Below the pieces are notes generated by a model. It saw only the letters and a list, made by a program, of their open reading frames with translations. It was not told where the DNA came from and ran no database searches. Source: Angustibacter luteus (lineage in GTDB: Bacteria; Actinomycetota; Actinomycetes; Actinomycetales; Angustibacteraceae). Taken from it: DNA of 64,000 nucleotides. Shown here piece after piece: positions 8,219 through 15,937 of this stretch. The stretch spans positions 930,001 through 994,000 of the forward strand of contig NZ_BAABFP010000002.1 of assembly GCF_039541115.1 (NCBI RefSeq), written 5' to 3'. The number at the start of each line of letters is the position of its first letter. The stretch's first letter is position 1. Position numbers and translations under genes: made by a program.

Positions 8219-8848
8219 TCAGTTCTTCGAGTACAGCTCGACGATCAGCTGCTCCTGGACGGGCGTGTCGATGACCTGCCGGGCCGGGAGCGAGTGAACG
8301 AGGATGCGCATCTGGGTCGGAATCGCCTCGAGCCACGCGGGCACGGTGCGCTCGCCGGCCTCGGCGCGAGCGACGACGAACGGCGTCATCTCGTGCGAGC
8401 GCTGGCGGACCTCGATGATGTCCTTCTCGCGGACCCGGTACGACGGGATGTCGACCTTGACGCCGTTCACGAGCAGGTGGCCGTGGCGGACCAGCTGGCG
8501 CGCCATGTCACGGGACTTGGCGAAGCCAGCCCGGTACACGACGTTGTCCAGCCGGGTCTCGAGGATGCGCAGCAGGTTCTCGCCGGTCTTGCCGGTGGAA
8601 CGGTGCGCCTCCTCGTAGTAGCCGCGGAACTGCTTCTCGAGGACGCCGTACATGCGCGCAGCCTTCTGCTTCTCGCGCATCTGGAGCAGGTACTCGGACT
8701 CCTTGGTCCGGGCACGACCGTGCATACCCGGGGGGTACGGACGGATCTCGATGGGGCACTTCGGCCCATCGCACTTGGAGCCCTTGAGGAAGAGCTTGGT
8801 CTTCTCGCGACGGCAGCGCTTGCAGTCTGCGCCGGTGTAACGCGCCAT
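8219..8848 (-). CDS. rpsD: 30S ribosomal protein S4 (zinc-binding form)
   Basis: S4 binds 16S rRNA early in small-subunit assembly. The 209-residue protein keeps four cysteines (C9, C12, C26, C31) in the N-terminal zinc-binding pattern, so it is the C+ form. The S4 RNA-binding domain follows ([28 protein letters not shown]). It belongs to the infA-to-rplQ operon, between rpsK and rpoA. Confidence 0.96.
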   Translation of the reverse strand: MARYTGADCKRCRREKTKLFLKGSKCDGPKCPIEIRPYPPGMHGRARTKESEYLLQMREKQKAARMYGVLEKQFRGYYEEAHRSTGKTGENLLRILETRLDNVVYRAGFAKSRDMARQLVRHGHLLVNGVKVDIPSYRVREKDIIEVRQRSHEMTPFVVARAEAGERTVPAWLEAIPTQMRILVHSLPARQVIDTPVQEQLIVELYSKN

Positions 8849-8896
8849 GTGGCTGGTTCTCCTTGGTGAAGGCGCTAGTGGGTCAGGTGGCGCAGC

Positions 8897-9304
8897 TCAG
8901 ACGCGGCGGCGCTTGGGAGGACGGACACCGTTGTGCGGCACCGGGGTCACGTCCTGGATCGAGCCGACCTCGAGGCCGGTCGCGGTCAACGAGCGGATCG
9001 CGGTCTCGCGACCGGAACCCGGGCCCTTCACGAACACGTCGACCTTGCGCATGCCGTGCTCCATCGCGCGACGAGCAGCGGCTTCGGCGGCCATCTGCGC
9101 GGCGAACGGGGTGGACTTGCGCGAGCCCTTGAAGCCCACCTGGCCGGCCGAGGCCCAGGCGATGACGGCTCCGGTCGGGTCGGTGATCGACACGATCGTG
9201 TTGTTGAAGGTGCTCTTGATGTGAGCGTGCCCGTGGGCGATGTTCTTCTTCTCCTTGCGGCGCACCTTCTTGGCGCCCGCAGCGGTACGGCCCTTGGGAG
9301 GCAT
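8897..9304 (-). CDS. rpsK: 30S ribosomal protein S11
   Basis: S11 forms part of the small-subunit platform near the mRNA exit. The 135-residue protein has a basic N-terminus, the family's [15 protein letters not shown] block, and the C-terminal [13 protein letters not shown] tail. Its gene lies between rpsM and rpsD in the alpha operon. Confidence 0.96.
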   Translation of the reverse strand: MPPKGRTAAGAKKVRRKEKKNIAHGHAHIKSTFNNTIVSITDPTGAVIAWASAGQVGFKGSRKSTPFAAQMAAEAAARRAMEHGMRKVDVFVKGPGSGRETAIRSLTATGLEVGSIQDVTPVPHNGVRPPKRRRV

Positions 9305-9367
9305 CTGCTGGTTACTCCTACGTTCGAGGTACGGGACCCGTGCGCGTCAGCACACGGCGGGGGCTGG

Positions 9368-9748
9368 CTACTTGCGGCCGGCCTTCTTCTTGCCGGCCAC
9401 CGTGCGCTTGGGCCCCTTGCGGGTGCGCGCGTTGGTCTTGGTGCGCTGTCCGCGCACCGGCAGGCCACGGCGGTGCCGCAGCCCCTCGTAGCTACCGATC
9501 TCGACCTTGCGGCGGATGTCGGCAGCAACCTCGCGACGCAGGTCGCCCTCGAGCTTGAAGCTCGCCTCGAGGTGGTCACGCAGCTTGACGAGGTCTTCGT
9601 CGGTCAGGTCGCGCACGCGCACGTCCGGGCTGACCCCGGTCGCCACGAGCGTCTGCTGGGCGCGGGTGCGCCCAACGCCGAAGATGTAGGTGAGCGCGAT
9701 CTCGACGCGCTTGTCGCGCGGGAGGTCGACGCCGATCAGACGTGCCAT
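9368..9748 (-). CDS. rpsM: 30S ribosomal protein S13
   Basis: S13 sits in the 30S head and makes bridges to the large subunit and contacts P-site tRNA. The 126-residue protein has the N-terminal [19 protein letters not shown] block, the helix-two-turn-helix, and the C-terminal [20 protein letters not shown] tail that reaches towards the tRNA. It is separated from rpmJ by a hairpin-rich spacer. Confidence 0.96.
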   Translation of the reverse strand: MARLIGVDLPRDKRVEIALTYIFGVGRTRAQQTLVATGVSPDVRVRDLTDEDLVKLRDHLEASFKLEGDLRREVAADIRRKVEIGSYEGLRHRRGLPVRGQRTKTNARTRKGPKRTVAGKKKAGRK

Positions 9749-9795
9749 CTGGCGGTGTCTCCTGGTCTGTCGTCACGGAGGTCTGGAGCAGCACC

Positions 9796-9840
9796 GGTCC
9801 CCACCGTTCGAGGTGGGGTCCCCGGCCTCCGTGGCCGGGG
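9796..9840 (-). other. Tandem hairpins between rpmJ and rpsM
   Basis: CCCCACC (9799-9805) pairs with GGTGGGG (9812-9818), and CCCCGGCC (9820-9827) pairs with GGCCGGGG (9833-9840). The two stems sit back to back in the 180-base rpmJ-rpsM spacer. They could be a leader for S13-operon autoregulation, an attenuator or a processing site; the sequence alone does not decide. Confidence 0.4.
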
Positions 9841-9926
9841 GTGGCGTCCGACGCTCTCGCGTCAGGGTCGGGTGCTGCGGCTGTCGTTTCGTTGTGTCGT
9901 GAAGCCCTGCTGTGCTGCGGTGCTGC

Positions 9927-10040
9927 TCAGCCCTGGCGCTGCTTGTGGCGCAGGTTCTCGCAGATCACCATGACCCGGCCGTTGCGGCGGATCACCTTGC
10001 ACTTGTCGCAGATCTTCTTGACGCTCGGCTTGACCTTCAT
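9927..10040 (-). CDS. rpmJ: 50S ribosomal protein L36 (zinc-binding form)
   Basis: A 37-residue protein beginning [15 protein letters not shown] and ending LRHKQRQG. L36 stabilises 23S rRNA at the base of the large subunit. It keeps the zinc ligands C11, C14, C27 and H32, so it is the zinc-containing form. It lies in the conserved infA-rpmJ-rpsM order. Confidence 0.93.
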   Translation of the reverse strand: MKVKPSVKKICDKCKVIRRNGRVMVICENLRHKQRQG

Positions 10041-10113
10041 CGCCCTGCTGTCTGCTCGTGGTGGTCAGTCGGACTGTCGTGCTGGTGGTGCTGGTGGTGC
10101 GGGACTGCGGACC

Positions 10114-10335
10114 TCAGCGGTACCGGAAGACGATCCGGCCACGGGTGAGGTCGTACGGGCTGAGCTCGACGACCACGCGGTCCTCGGGGAGGATCCGGAT
10201 GTAGTGCTGACGCATCTTTCCTGAGATGTGCGCCAGCACCTTGTGGCCGTTGCTCAGCTCGACGCGGAACATCGCGTTCGGCAGAGCCTCGACGATCGTG
10301 CCTTCGATCTCGATGACACCGTCCTTCTTCGCCAT
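10114..10335 (-). CDS. infA: Translation initiation factor IF-1
   Basis: IF-1 occupies the ribosomal A site during initiation. The 73-residue protein is one OB-fold: [20 protein letters not shown] at the start, then [19 protein letters not shown], and a C-terminal RGRIVFRYR. It is the first gene of the alpha operon. Here the operon is separated from map by the 4-kb Mau-like cluster. Confidence 0.96.
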   Translation of the reverse strand: MAKKDGVIEIEGTIVEALPNAMFRVELSNGHKVLAHISGKMRQHYIRILPEDRVVVELSPYDLTRGRIVFRYR

Positions 10336-10485
10336 GTCCTCCGCAATCCGTTGTGTCGTGGGCCGCCCGCACGCGGACGAACCCCCAGGTGGTGGTGCTG
10401 CAGCGCACGCGTGACAGCGTCCTCATGCCGCCAGAACCAGCCGCGGGACGGGGCGAGGACGAGGGTGCTCGTGAGCCGACACAGC

Positions 10486-10515
10486 AGAATACGCCAGATC
10501 GTGCTCAGACCCCAA
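10486..10515 (-). promoter_or_regulatory. Candidate promoter of the infA operon
   Basis: On the minus strand TTGGGG (10510-10515) and TATTCT (10486-10491) are separated by 18 bases. The -10 is good, the -35 only partial. It lies just past the stop codon of the cysteine-rich protein gene and about 150 bases before infA, so infA need not depend on read-through from the Mau-like cluster. Confidence 0.45.
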
Positions 10516-10527
10516 ATGCGACCGTGC

Positions 10528-11925
10528 TCAGACGGTCAGCACGCCCCCCTCGAAGGCTTGCTGCGTCCCGCCGCCGTCCACCGCGGTCGCCGGTCCCACG
10601 GGGTATCCCCACCGGCCCGTCTCCGCGCCGTCCTGCTTCCAGCGGGTGAAGACCGCGCCGGTCACGGACTGCGTGGTCGTGCTCGTGGTGTCCGCGATCA
10701 CGCCGCGCTCGAAGTACTGGATCCACCGGTCGCTGCTGACCACGCGGTCCTTGACCGGGAACCCCAGGGCGCTCTTCTCGCCGCCCAGCGCCTTCCAGAC
10801 CGTGTAGGAGGTGCCGCTGAGGTAGGCGGTCACCGAGCTGGTCGTGTCCGCGATCACGCCGTGCTCGAAGTACTGGATCCACCGGTCGCTGCTGACGACG
10901 CGGTTCGTGATCGGGTAGCCGAGCACCCCGGAGTAGCCGCCCAGCTGGCGCCAGCGGCCGTACGCGACGCCGAGCACCAGGGCGGTCGCCGAGCTGGCGG
11001 TGTCGGCGATCCCGCCCTTGTCGAAGTACTGGACCCACTTGCCGGACGTCACCACCTTGTCGCCGCGCGGGTAGCCCAGGCTCCCCCGCTCGCGGCCCTG
11101 GGCGACCCACACGGTGTAGGCGTAGCCGAAGACCGCGTGCGCCCCGTTCTCGGGCCGCCAGCTGATCGCTCCGTGCTGGTAGTTCACGTACTTGCCGATG
11201 CCGTCGCCGACCGCGCGGTCAGGTCCGGTGGACGCGCCCAGGGGCGAACCCAGCGACCCGAGCGCGTCGTACTTGCGCGAGATCGGGCTGCACCCCTGCA
11301 GGCACGGCGCGTTGTGCTCCGCCGTCGCGTTGTCGCTGAGCGAGGTCGTGGTGCAGTTCGCCCACTTGTACGGCGCCACGCAGCTCACCACCCGGCAGGC
11401 CACCCCGCCACTGCACTTCACGTGCGTGTTGCACTGCCCGTAGCGGAAGGCGTTGCAGCACACCCGACGCTGGTCGCAGGTGGACTTGGAGCCGCACTTG
11501 CAGCTGCAGCTCCAGCAGCCGGAGCTGCAGATGTTGTCGTCCGAGCAGCCCGACGTGCACTTCGAGCAGCTCGCGTTGCAGTCGGTGATGTAGCGGTAGC
11601 CGCCGCAGCACCACGACGAGTCGGCAGCCTTCCACCAGCCGGCCGCGAACGTGCCGGGCGGGCAGGCGTTGACGCCCTTGTTGATCGTGCAGCACATCAC
11701 CGTGTAACCCGCCGCGCACGACGCGGCCGGGCCGCACCCCACGGCGGCGGAGGCGGTCATCGGGGTGAGCACGTAGTTGCGTGGGTCGACGACGATCGCC
11801 GACCCGACCACCGCCGTCCGCACGAGGAAGCCGCGGCGGCTGAACCGGCCCAGCCGGTTCGAGACCCGCTCGACCAGTCGCATCGTGGGGCTGCTGGCGG
11901 TCGTCGCCTCCTGCAGGGTGGTCAC
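10528..11925 (-). CDS. Tat-exported cysteine-rich MauA-like protein with LGFP repeats
   Basis: A 465-residue protein in three parts. Residues 1-60 hold a twin-arginine signal (SRRGFLV at 29-35). Residues 64-212 carry 26 cysteines. They include a CPPGT block (88-92) with W97/W98 close behind and a later W188 followed by C191, reminiscent of the methylamine dehydrogenase small subunit, where two tryptophans form the TTQ cofactor. From about 222 there are five LGFP-type repeats (LGSP, LGYP, LGYP, LGFP, WGYP), modules known in actinobacterial cell-wall-associated proteins. I infer an envelope redox or structural protein matured by the MauE- and MauD-like neighbours. No heavy chain or MauG is nearby, so amine oxidation is unproven. 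Confidence 0.7.
   Translation of the reverse strand: MTTLQEATTASSPTMRLVERVSNRLGRFSRRGFLVRTAVVGSAIVVDPRNYVLTPMTASAAVGCGPAASCAAGYTVMCCTINKGVNACPPGTFAAGWWKAADSSWCCGGYRYITDCNASCSKCTSGCSDDNICSSGCWSCSCKCGSKSTCDQRRVCCNAFRYGQCNTHVKCSGGVACRVVSCVAPYKWANCTTTSLSDNATAEHNAPCLQGCSPISRKYDALGSLGSPLGASTGPDRAVGDGIGKYVNYQHGAISWRPENGAHAVFGYAYTVWVAQGRERGSLGYPRGDKVVTSGKWVQYFDKGGIADTASSATALVLGVAYGRWRQLGGYSGVLGYPITNRVVSSDRWIQYFEHGVIADTTSSVTAYLSGTSYTVWKALGGEKSALGFPVKDRVVSSDRWIQYFERGVIADTTSTTTQSVTGAVFTRWKQDGAETGRWGYPVGPATAVDGGGTQQAFEGGVLTV
10688..10904. repeat. Near-identical 61-base blocks inside the LGFP region
   Basis: Positions 10688-10748 and 10844-10904 differ at only two of 61 bases. They are offset by exactly 156 bases (52 codons), the length of one LGFP unit. 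The other units have diverged much further, so two units were duplicated recently or kept alike by gene conversion. Confidence 0.85.
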
Positions 11926-12401
11926 GGCAGGGCTCCTGTCCGCAGCATCTCGGTCCTGCTGGCGACCCGCACCGACCGCACCATCGCCTGCGCCCGAGGC
12001 ACGGTCGCCATCCGCCGCGAGTGCGCCCCGAGGACGACGAACAGGCAGAACGCCCGACCACCCTCGGAGAAGAAGTGCTGGGCCGCGCTGACTCCGGGGT
12101 AGGACCGGGCCAACCGGTTCGTGGCGAACTGCGACGGCCGCAGCGCCGGCCGGCCCTGCCGCGCGAACAGGCCCTGGTCGGCCACCTCGGTGCCGTAGTC
12201 GATCAGCGAGACGAAGACGTCGTCGGCGCCGAGCAGGTCGATCACCCCCGAACCGAAGTCCCCTCGGACGGCGGGCAGCGGCCGGGTGCAGGCGTGCAGC
12301 ACCGGGTGGGTGACCTCGTCGGCGCCCAGCGGCTCGCGGCGGAAGACCCGTGTCTCCCAGCCGTGCTCGGCCGGCACCGTCAACCCGTACCTGGACGCCA
12401 T
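11922..12401 (-). CDS. Unknown soluble protein of the Mau-like cluster
   Basis: I do not recognise this 159-residue protein. It has no signal peptide or membrane helix, two cysteines (about residues 38 and 120), and blocks such as DDVFVSLIDYG and PSQFATNRLARSYPG that look folded and globular. I chose the ATG at 12401, which has GGAG six bases upstream and lies two bases past the preceding stop; an ATG at 12413 is possible. Its stop overlaps the start of the cysteine-rich Tat protein (ATGA). It may be a cytoplasmic maturation factor or chaperone for that protein, which is inference from position only. Confidence 0.6.
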   Translation of the reverse strand: MASRYGLTVPAEHGWETRVFRREPLGADEVTHPVLHACTRPLPAVRGDFGSGVIDLLGADDVFVSLIDYGTEVADQGLFARQGRPALRPSQFATNRLARSYPGVSAAQHFFSEGGRAFCLFVVLGAHSRRMATVPRAQAMVRSVRVASRTEMLRTGALP

Positions 12402-12403
12402 CG

Positions 12404-13000
12404 TCAGCTCCATCCCGAGGCGACCACGACGGTCGCGGTCAGCACCAGCGCGCCCCGCGCCAGCCGGTCCACCGGTCGGGCCCAGCGGTCGAGCCGGGCG
12501 AAGAACCGGTGCAGGTCACCGGGCGAGTGCACGCCGTGCAGCGCCAGGATCGGCAACCCGCGGGCCACCCCGAAGACCAGGCCGAGCAGGAGCCCCACCC
12601 ACAGCTGTCCCGACCACGCCGCCAGCAGCAGCACCGCGTACACCGTCGAGCTGGTGACGATCGTCATCACCCCGGCACCGAGCTGCAGACCGAAGCCCAG
12701 GCCGTAGACCCAGCCGCGGTAGCGGGTCAGCCACGCCTCGTCGACCTGGCGCTTCCAGGACGGCAGGCCGTGCCCGCGGGCCCGCAGATCCAGGGCCAGG
12801 CCGACCAGCACCCCGATCGCCACGAGCACCGCGGCGGCCACCGAGTCACGCCAGGACGCCGGCAGCGCGCTGCCCAGGGCAGCGGCCAGCGTCCCGGCGA
12901 CCGCACCGCCGACCAACGACCCGACGAGGTAGGCGGTGACGGTCAGTCCCCACCGGGCACCACGGGCCCGCTCACCGAGCGGGCTGATGCTGGACAGCAT
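12404..13000 (-). CDS. Six-helix membrane protein of the Mau-like cluster
   Basis: A 198-residue protein with about six hydrophobic helices and glycine-rich stretches (GLGFGLQLGAG, GLVFGVARGLP). The layout recalls CcdA/DsbD-type transmembrane electron carriers, but it lacks the paired cysteines they need, so it cannot be called one. AGGTGAG, from the end of the small upstream reading frame, serves as its ribosome-binding site. A role as a membrane partner of the MauD/MauE-like proteins is inferred from the operon. Confidence 0.6.
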   Translation of the reverse strand: MLSSISPLGERARGARWGLTVTAYLVGSLVGGAVAGTLAAALGSALPASWRDSVAAAVLVAIGVLVGLALDLRARGHGLPSWKRQVDEAWLTRYRGWVYGLGFGLQLGAGVMTIVTSSTVYAVLLLAAWSGQLWVGLLLGLVFGVARGLPILALHGVHSPGDLHRFFARLDRWARPVDRLARGALVLTATVVVASGWS

Positions 13001-13009
13001 CGACTCACC

Positions 13010-13090
13010 TCAAGGTGACCAGGTCGAGCGCACCGCGGCCACGAGGGCCAGCGGCAGCCCGACGACGACGGCGACGAGCTGGGGGGTCAT
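13010..13090 (-). CDS. 26-residue single-helix membrane peptide
   Basis: An ATG at 13088-13090 overlaps the stop of the MauD-like gene (ATGA). It opens a 26-codon frame starting MTPQLVAVVVGLPLA and ending in RSTWSP: one hydrophobic helix with a short positively charged end. The TGA is followed directly by AGGTGAG, which is the ribosome-binding site of the six-helix protein gene. Coupling on both sides suggests it is really translated. It could be a small subunit or a regulator of the membrane complex. It may only be a coupling frame, and no homologue is known to me. Confidence 0.45.
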   Translation of the reverse strand: MTPQLVAVVVGLPLALVAAVRSTWSP

Positions 13091-13932
13091 GGCTGACCCG
13101 GCTCGTCGTCCGGTGGACCGGGGTTCTCGTACATGCTCTGGTGACCCGGGTGGATCCCGGCCCCCAGCAGCTCACGGTCGATCCGGGCCAGATCCGCGTA
13201 GTCCTGCAACGGGTCCAGCCCACCTGCGCCGGCCCCGGGCCCGATCGGGCCCGGTCCGGTGCGGCCCGCGCGGCGACGCGCGTCCGCGGTGTCCGCGACC
13301 GCCTGGCCCATCAGGTCGCGCACCTGGGCCCAGGTGGTCGACGAGCCCTCGCCGGTGATCAGTCCGTCCTCGACGTACACGAAGTACGGCGAGCCGGGCA
13401 CGCCGTAGTCGGTCCAGACCGCATCGGACTGGACGACCTCGAGCCGGTCCCGGGCCAGGTCGCGCAGCCGCGACACGCTCTCCTCCTGAGGACCCTTGGT
13501 CACGACGACGAGCCGGCCCTGGCCGGGGACGTCCGGCGTTCCGACGGACAGCTCGTCCCAGAAGGTCTGGCAGACCGAGCACCCGCTCGACAGGAACGCC
13601 AGCAGGGTGCGCCGCCCACCACCGGCGACGGGGATGGTCACCTCGTCGCCGTCCAGCGTCGTCCCGATCACCGCGGCCGCCCGGACGCTGGCCGGGCGGG
13701 TGGCCGGCATGATGCCGGTCTCGAGGTCGACGTCCACCGGGCCGGTGCCGGATCCGTGCTGGTGCGCGGCCTCCCCCGCCGCACCCGCCGTCGCGCCGGG
13801 CTTCTCGAGGTCGAGGCCGGCACCCAGCTCGTGCAACGCGCGCAGGATCAGCGCGTGGCTGCGGAGCAGGCCGACCACGAGCAGGGCGAGCAGCGCGATG
13901 GCCGCACCTTCGGCGACGACGACAGCGAGCAC
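13087..13932 (-). CDS. MauD-like membrane-anchored thioredoxin-fold protein
   Basis: A 281-residue protein with an N-terminal membrane anchor (about 5-25), a linker, and an extracytoplasmic thioredoxin/TlpA fold with the redox pair CSVC (C118, C121) in LAFLSSGCSVCQTFW. A cis-proline is in GVPGSPYFVYV. The C-terminus carries a glycine/proline-rich tail. MauD proteins help form disulfides in the methylamine dehydrogenase small subunit. Here the obvious client is the 26-cysteine protein of the same operon. It begins three bases after the MauE-like gene and its stop overlaps the small peptide gene. Confidence 0.8.
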   Translation of the reverse strand: MLAVVVAEGAAIALLALLVVGLLRSHALILRALHELGAGLDLEKPGATAGAAGEAAHQHGSGTGPVDVDLETGIMPATRPASVRAAAVIGTTLDGDEVTIPVAGGGRRTLLAFLSSGCSVCQTFWDELSVGTPDVPGQGRLVVVTKGPQEESVSRLRDLARDRLEVVQSDAVWTDYGVPGSPYFVYVEDGLITGEGSSTTWAQVRDLMGQAVADTADARRRAGRTGPGPIGPGAGAGGLDPLQDYADLARIDRELLGAGIHPGHQSMYENPGPPDDEPGQP

Positions 13933-13935
13933 GGA

Positions 13936-14484
13936 TCAACCTCTCTGCGGGGCGGTGGCCGAGCGCACCGCGCTCGGGGTGACGGTGGGCAGGACGGCGA
14001 TGACCAGGTAGCTCAGCCAGGTGAGCAGGACGGCGAAGCCGAGGACGGCGACGGCCAGCGCCGGGTCGTCCGTCGCGGCCGCCCACCAGGTGCCCGCGGG
14101 CGGGTCGAGCGCCACCGCGACGCCGGACGCCGCCAGCAGGCCGGTGACCACGAGATGCGCTCGGGTGGGTGGGGTGTCCGGGCGGCCGAAGCAGCCACAG
14201 GAACCGAGGACCCCGCCGCGGGACAGGGCCAGGGCGACGAAACCGGTGAACACGAGGTAGGCGACCGCGACCAGGACGGCGGTCAGCCGGCCGGGGCGCA
14301 CCAGGGCCAGGACGCCCCCGAGCACCTCCGCGGCGGCCGCGGCGCGGACCGGCGTGCGCCCGGCCGGCAGTCCGACGGAGCGGACCGCCCGGACGAGCGG
14401 CAGTGGATCACGCAGCTTGGGGAGGCCGGCCAGGACCAGCAGCACGGCGGCCGCCAGGTAGGCGCAGACGGCGATGTTCCCCAT
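13936..14484 (-). CDS. MauE/DoxX-like redox-associated membrane protein
   Basis: A 182-residue membrane protein with four to five helices. It has the MauE signature LPKLRDP after the first helix and a conserved SCGCFG cysteine motif after the third. MauE works with MauD in making disulfides in the exported methylamine dehydrogenase small subunit, probably by passing electrons to quinone or a DsbB-like route. I start at the ATG giving MGNIAVCAY; the frame is open to 14547, but that stretch overlaps the end of map and lacks conserved residues. It is the first gene of the cluster. Confidence 0.8.
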   Translation of the reverse strand: MGNIAVCAYLAAAVLLVLAGLPKLRDPLPLVRAVRSVGLPAGRTPVRAAAAAEVLGGVLALVRPGRLTAVLVAVAYLVFTGFVALALSRGGVLGSCGCFGRPDTPPTRAHLVVTGLLAASGVAVALDPPAGTWWAAATDDPALAVAVLGFAVLLTWLSYLVIAVLPTVTPSAVRSATAPQRG

Positions 14485-14521
14485 GCGGCTCGACGCTACA
14501 CGGTCGGTGTCGCCGCAACCG

Positions 14522-15358
14522 TTAGCCGAGGGGGGCGAATGCGGCACCGAGCTCGGCGAGCCTCTGCGCGCCGCCGTCCAACGCCGTCAGCACCCACAGG
14601 CCGTCGTCGCCGACCGCCACGGTGTGCTCGAAGTGGGCCGCCCGCGACCCGTCCAGGCTCACCACCGTCCAGTCGTCCGCCAGCACGCGGGTCTGGGCCG
14701 ACCCGCGGGTCAGCATGGGCTCGATCGCGACGACCAGCCCCGACCGGACCCGCACACCCTTGTCGCGCACGCGGTAGTTCGGCACCTGCGGGTCCTGGTG
14801 CATCTCGGTGCCGATGCCGTGGCCGACGTACTCCTCGACGATGCCGTATCCCGCGTCGGCACCCAGCACCGTGTCCTCGACGGCGGCACCGACCGCGTGC
14901 AGCCGCTCACCCACCGCCAGGGCCGCGATCCCCCGCCACATCGACTCCTCGGTCACCCGCAGCAGGTCCAGGTCCGCCGGGTCGGCCTGCGCTTCGTCGC
15001 CGACCACCACGGTGATCGCCGAGTCGCCGTGCCAGCCGTCGACGATGGCGCCGCAGTCGATGGAGACCAGGTCACCGTCGGCGAGCCGGCGCTGGCCGGG
15101 CACACCGTGCACGATCTCGTCGTTCACCGAGATGCACACCGTGCCGGAGAACGGCGGGTGCCCGTAGCCGAGGAAGCTGGGGGTCGCACCGGCCTCGCGG
15201 ATCGTGCGCTCGGCCAAGGCGTTCAGCTCGCCGGTGGTGACGCCGGCGACGGCGGACTCGCGCAGCCGCTGCAGGGTCTGCCCGACGAGCACCCCCGCCC
15301 GGCGCATGAGGCGCACCTGGTCCGGTGACTTGTACTGGATGCGGTCGCGGCCGATCAC
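14522..15358 (-). CDS. map: Methionine aminopeptidase, type I
   Basis: Removes the N-terminal methionine from new proteins with two metal ions. The 278-residue protein shows the metal ligands in SIDCGAIVDGWHGDSA (two aspartates), GHGIGTEMH (histidine), AIEPM (glutamate) and FEHTVAV (glutamate). It follows adk by nine bases, in the conserved secY-adk-map order. The Mau-like cluster comes next instead of infA. Confidence 0.95.
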   Translation of the reverse strand: MIGRDRIQYKSPDQVRLMRRAGVLVGQTLQRLRESAVAGVTTGELNALAERTIREAGATPSFLGYGHPPFSGTVCISVNDEIVHGVPGQRRLADGDLVSIDCGAIVDGWHGDSAITVVVGDEAQADPADLDLLRVTEESMWRGIAALAVGERLHAVGAAVEDTVLGADAGYGIVEEYVGHGIGTEMHQDPQVPNYRVRDKGVRVRSGLVVAIEPMLTRGSAQTRVLADDWTVVSLDGSRAAHFEHTVAVGDDGLWVLTALDGGAQRLAELGAAFAPLG

Positions 15359-15367
15359 GGCGTGCCC

Positions 15368-15937
15368 TCAGTGACGGGCGTCGATGGCGGCGACGAGCCG
15401 GTCGGTCACGTCCGCGACCTCACCGAGACCGTCCACGGCCACCAGCAGCGCCCGCTCGCGGTAGATCTCGACCAGCGGGGCGGTCTCGTCGGCGTAGATC
15501 TGCTGCCGCTTGCGGATGACGTCCTCGGTGTCGTCCGTGCGACCGTCGGTGGCGGCCCGCTTGAGCAGGCGGCCCACGATCTCGTCACGGTCCACCGTGA
15601 GCTCGGCGACGACGTCCAGCGCGTGGCCCTGCTCGGCCAGCATCGCGTCGAGCTCCTCGACCTGGGCCTTGGTGCGGGGGTAGCCGTCCAGCAGGAAGCC
15701 GGGCTCGGCGTCGTCCTGCGCGAGGCGGTCGCGCACCATGGCGTTGGTGATCTCGTCGGAGACGTACCCGCCGCTGTCCAGGATCTCCTTCACCTGCACG
15801 CCGAGCGGCGTGCCCTCGGAGATGTTGGCGCGGAAGATGTCGCCGGTCGAGACCGCCGGGATGCCGTAGTGCGCGGCCAGCCGGGCTGCCTGCGTGCCCT
15901 TGCCGGCACCGGGCGGTCCGAGGATGACGAGACGCAT
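15368..15937 (-). CDS. adk: Adenylate kinase (short-lid form)
   Basis: Converts ATP plus AMP to two ADP. The 189-residue protein has the P-loop GPPGAGKGT (7-15), the AMP-binding STGDIFR block and LDGYPR. The lid is short and lacks the zinc cysteines of the long form. Its ATG shares one base with the secY stop (TGATG). Confidence 0.95.
   Translation of the reverse strand: MRLVILGPPGAGKGTQAARLAAHYGIPAVSTGDIFRANISEGTPLGVQVKEILDSGGYVSDEITNAMVRDRLAQDDAEPGFLLDGYPRTKAQVEELDAMLAEQGHALDVVAELTVDRDEIVGRLLKRAATDGRTDDTEDVIRKRQQIYADETAPLVEIYRERALLVAVDGLGEVADVTDRLVAAIDARH

Noticed and set aside
13010-13090. The 26-codon frame as a mere untranslated spacer
   Set aside because: Considered but not adopted: coupling at both ends and the hydrophobic content make a real peptide at least as likely, so it is listed with low confidence.
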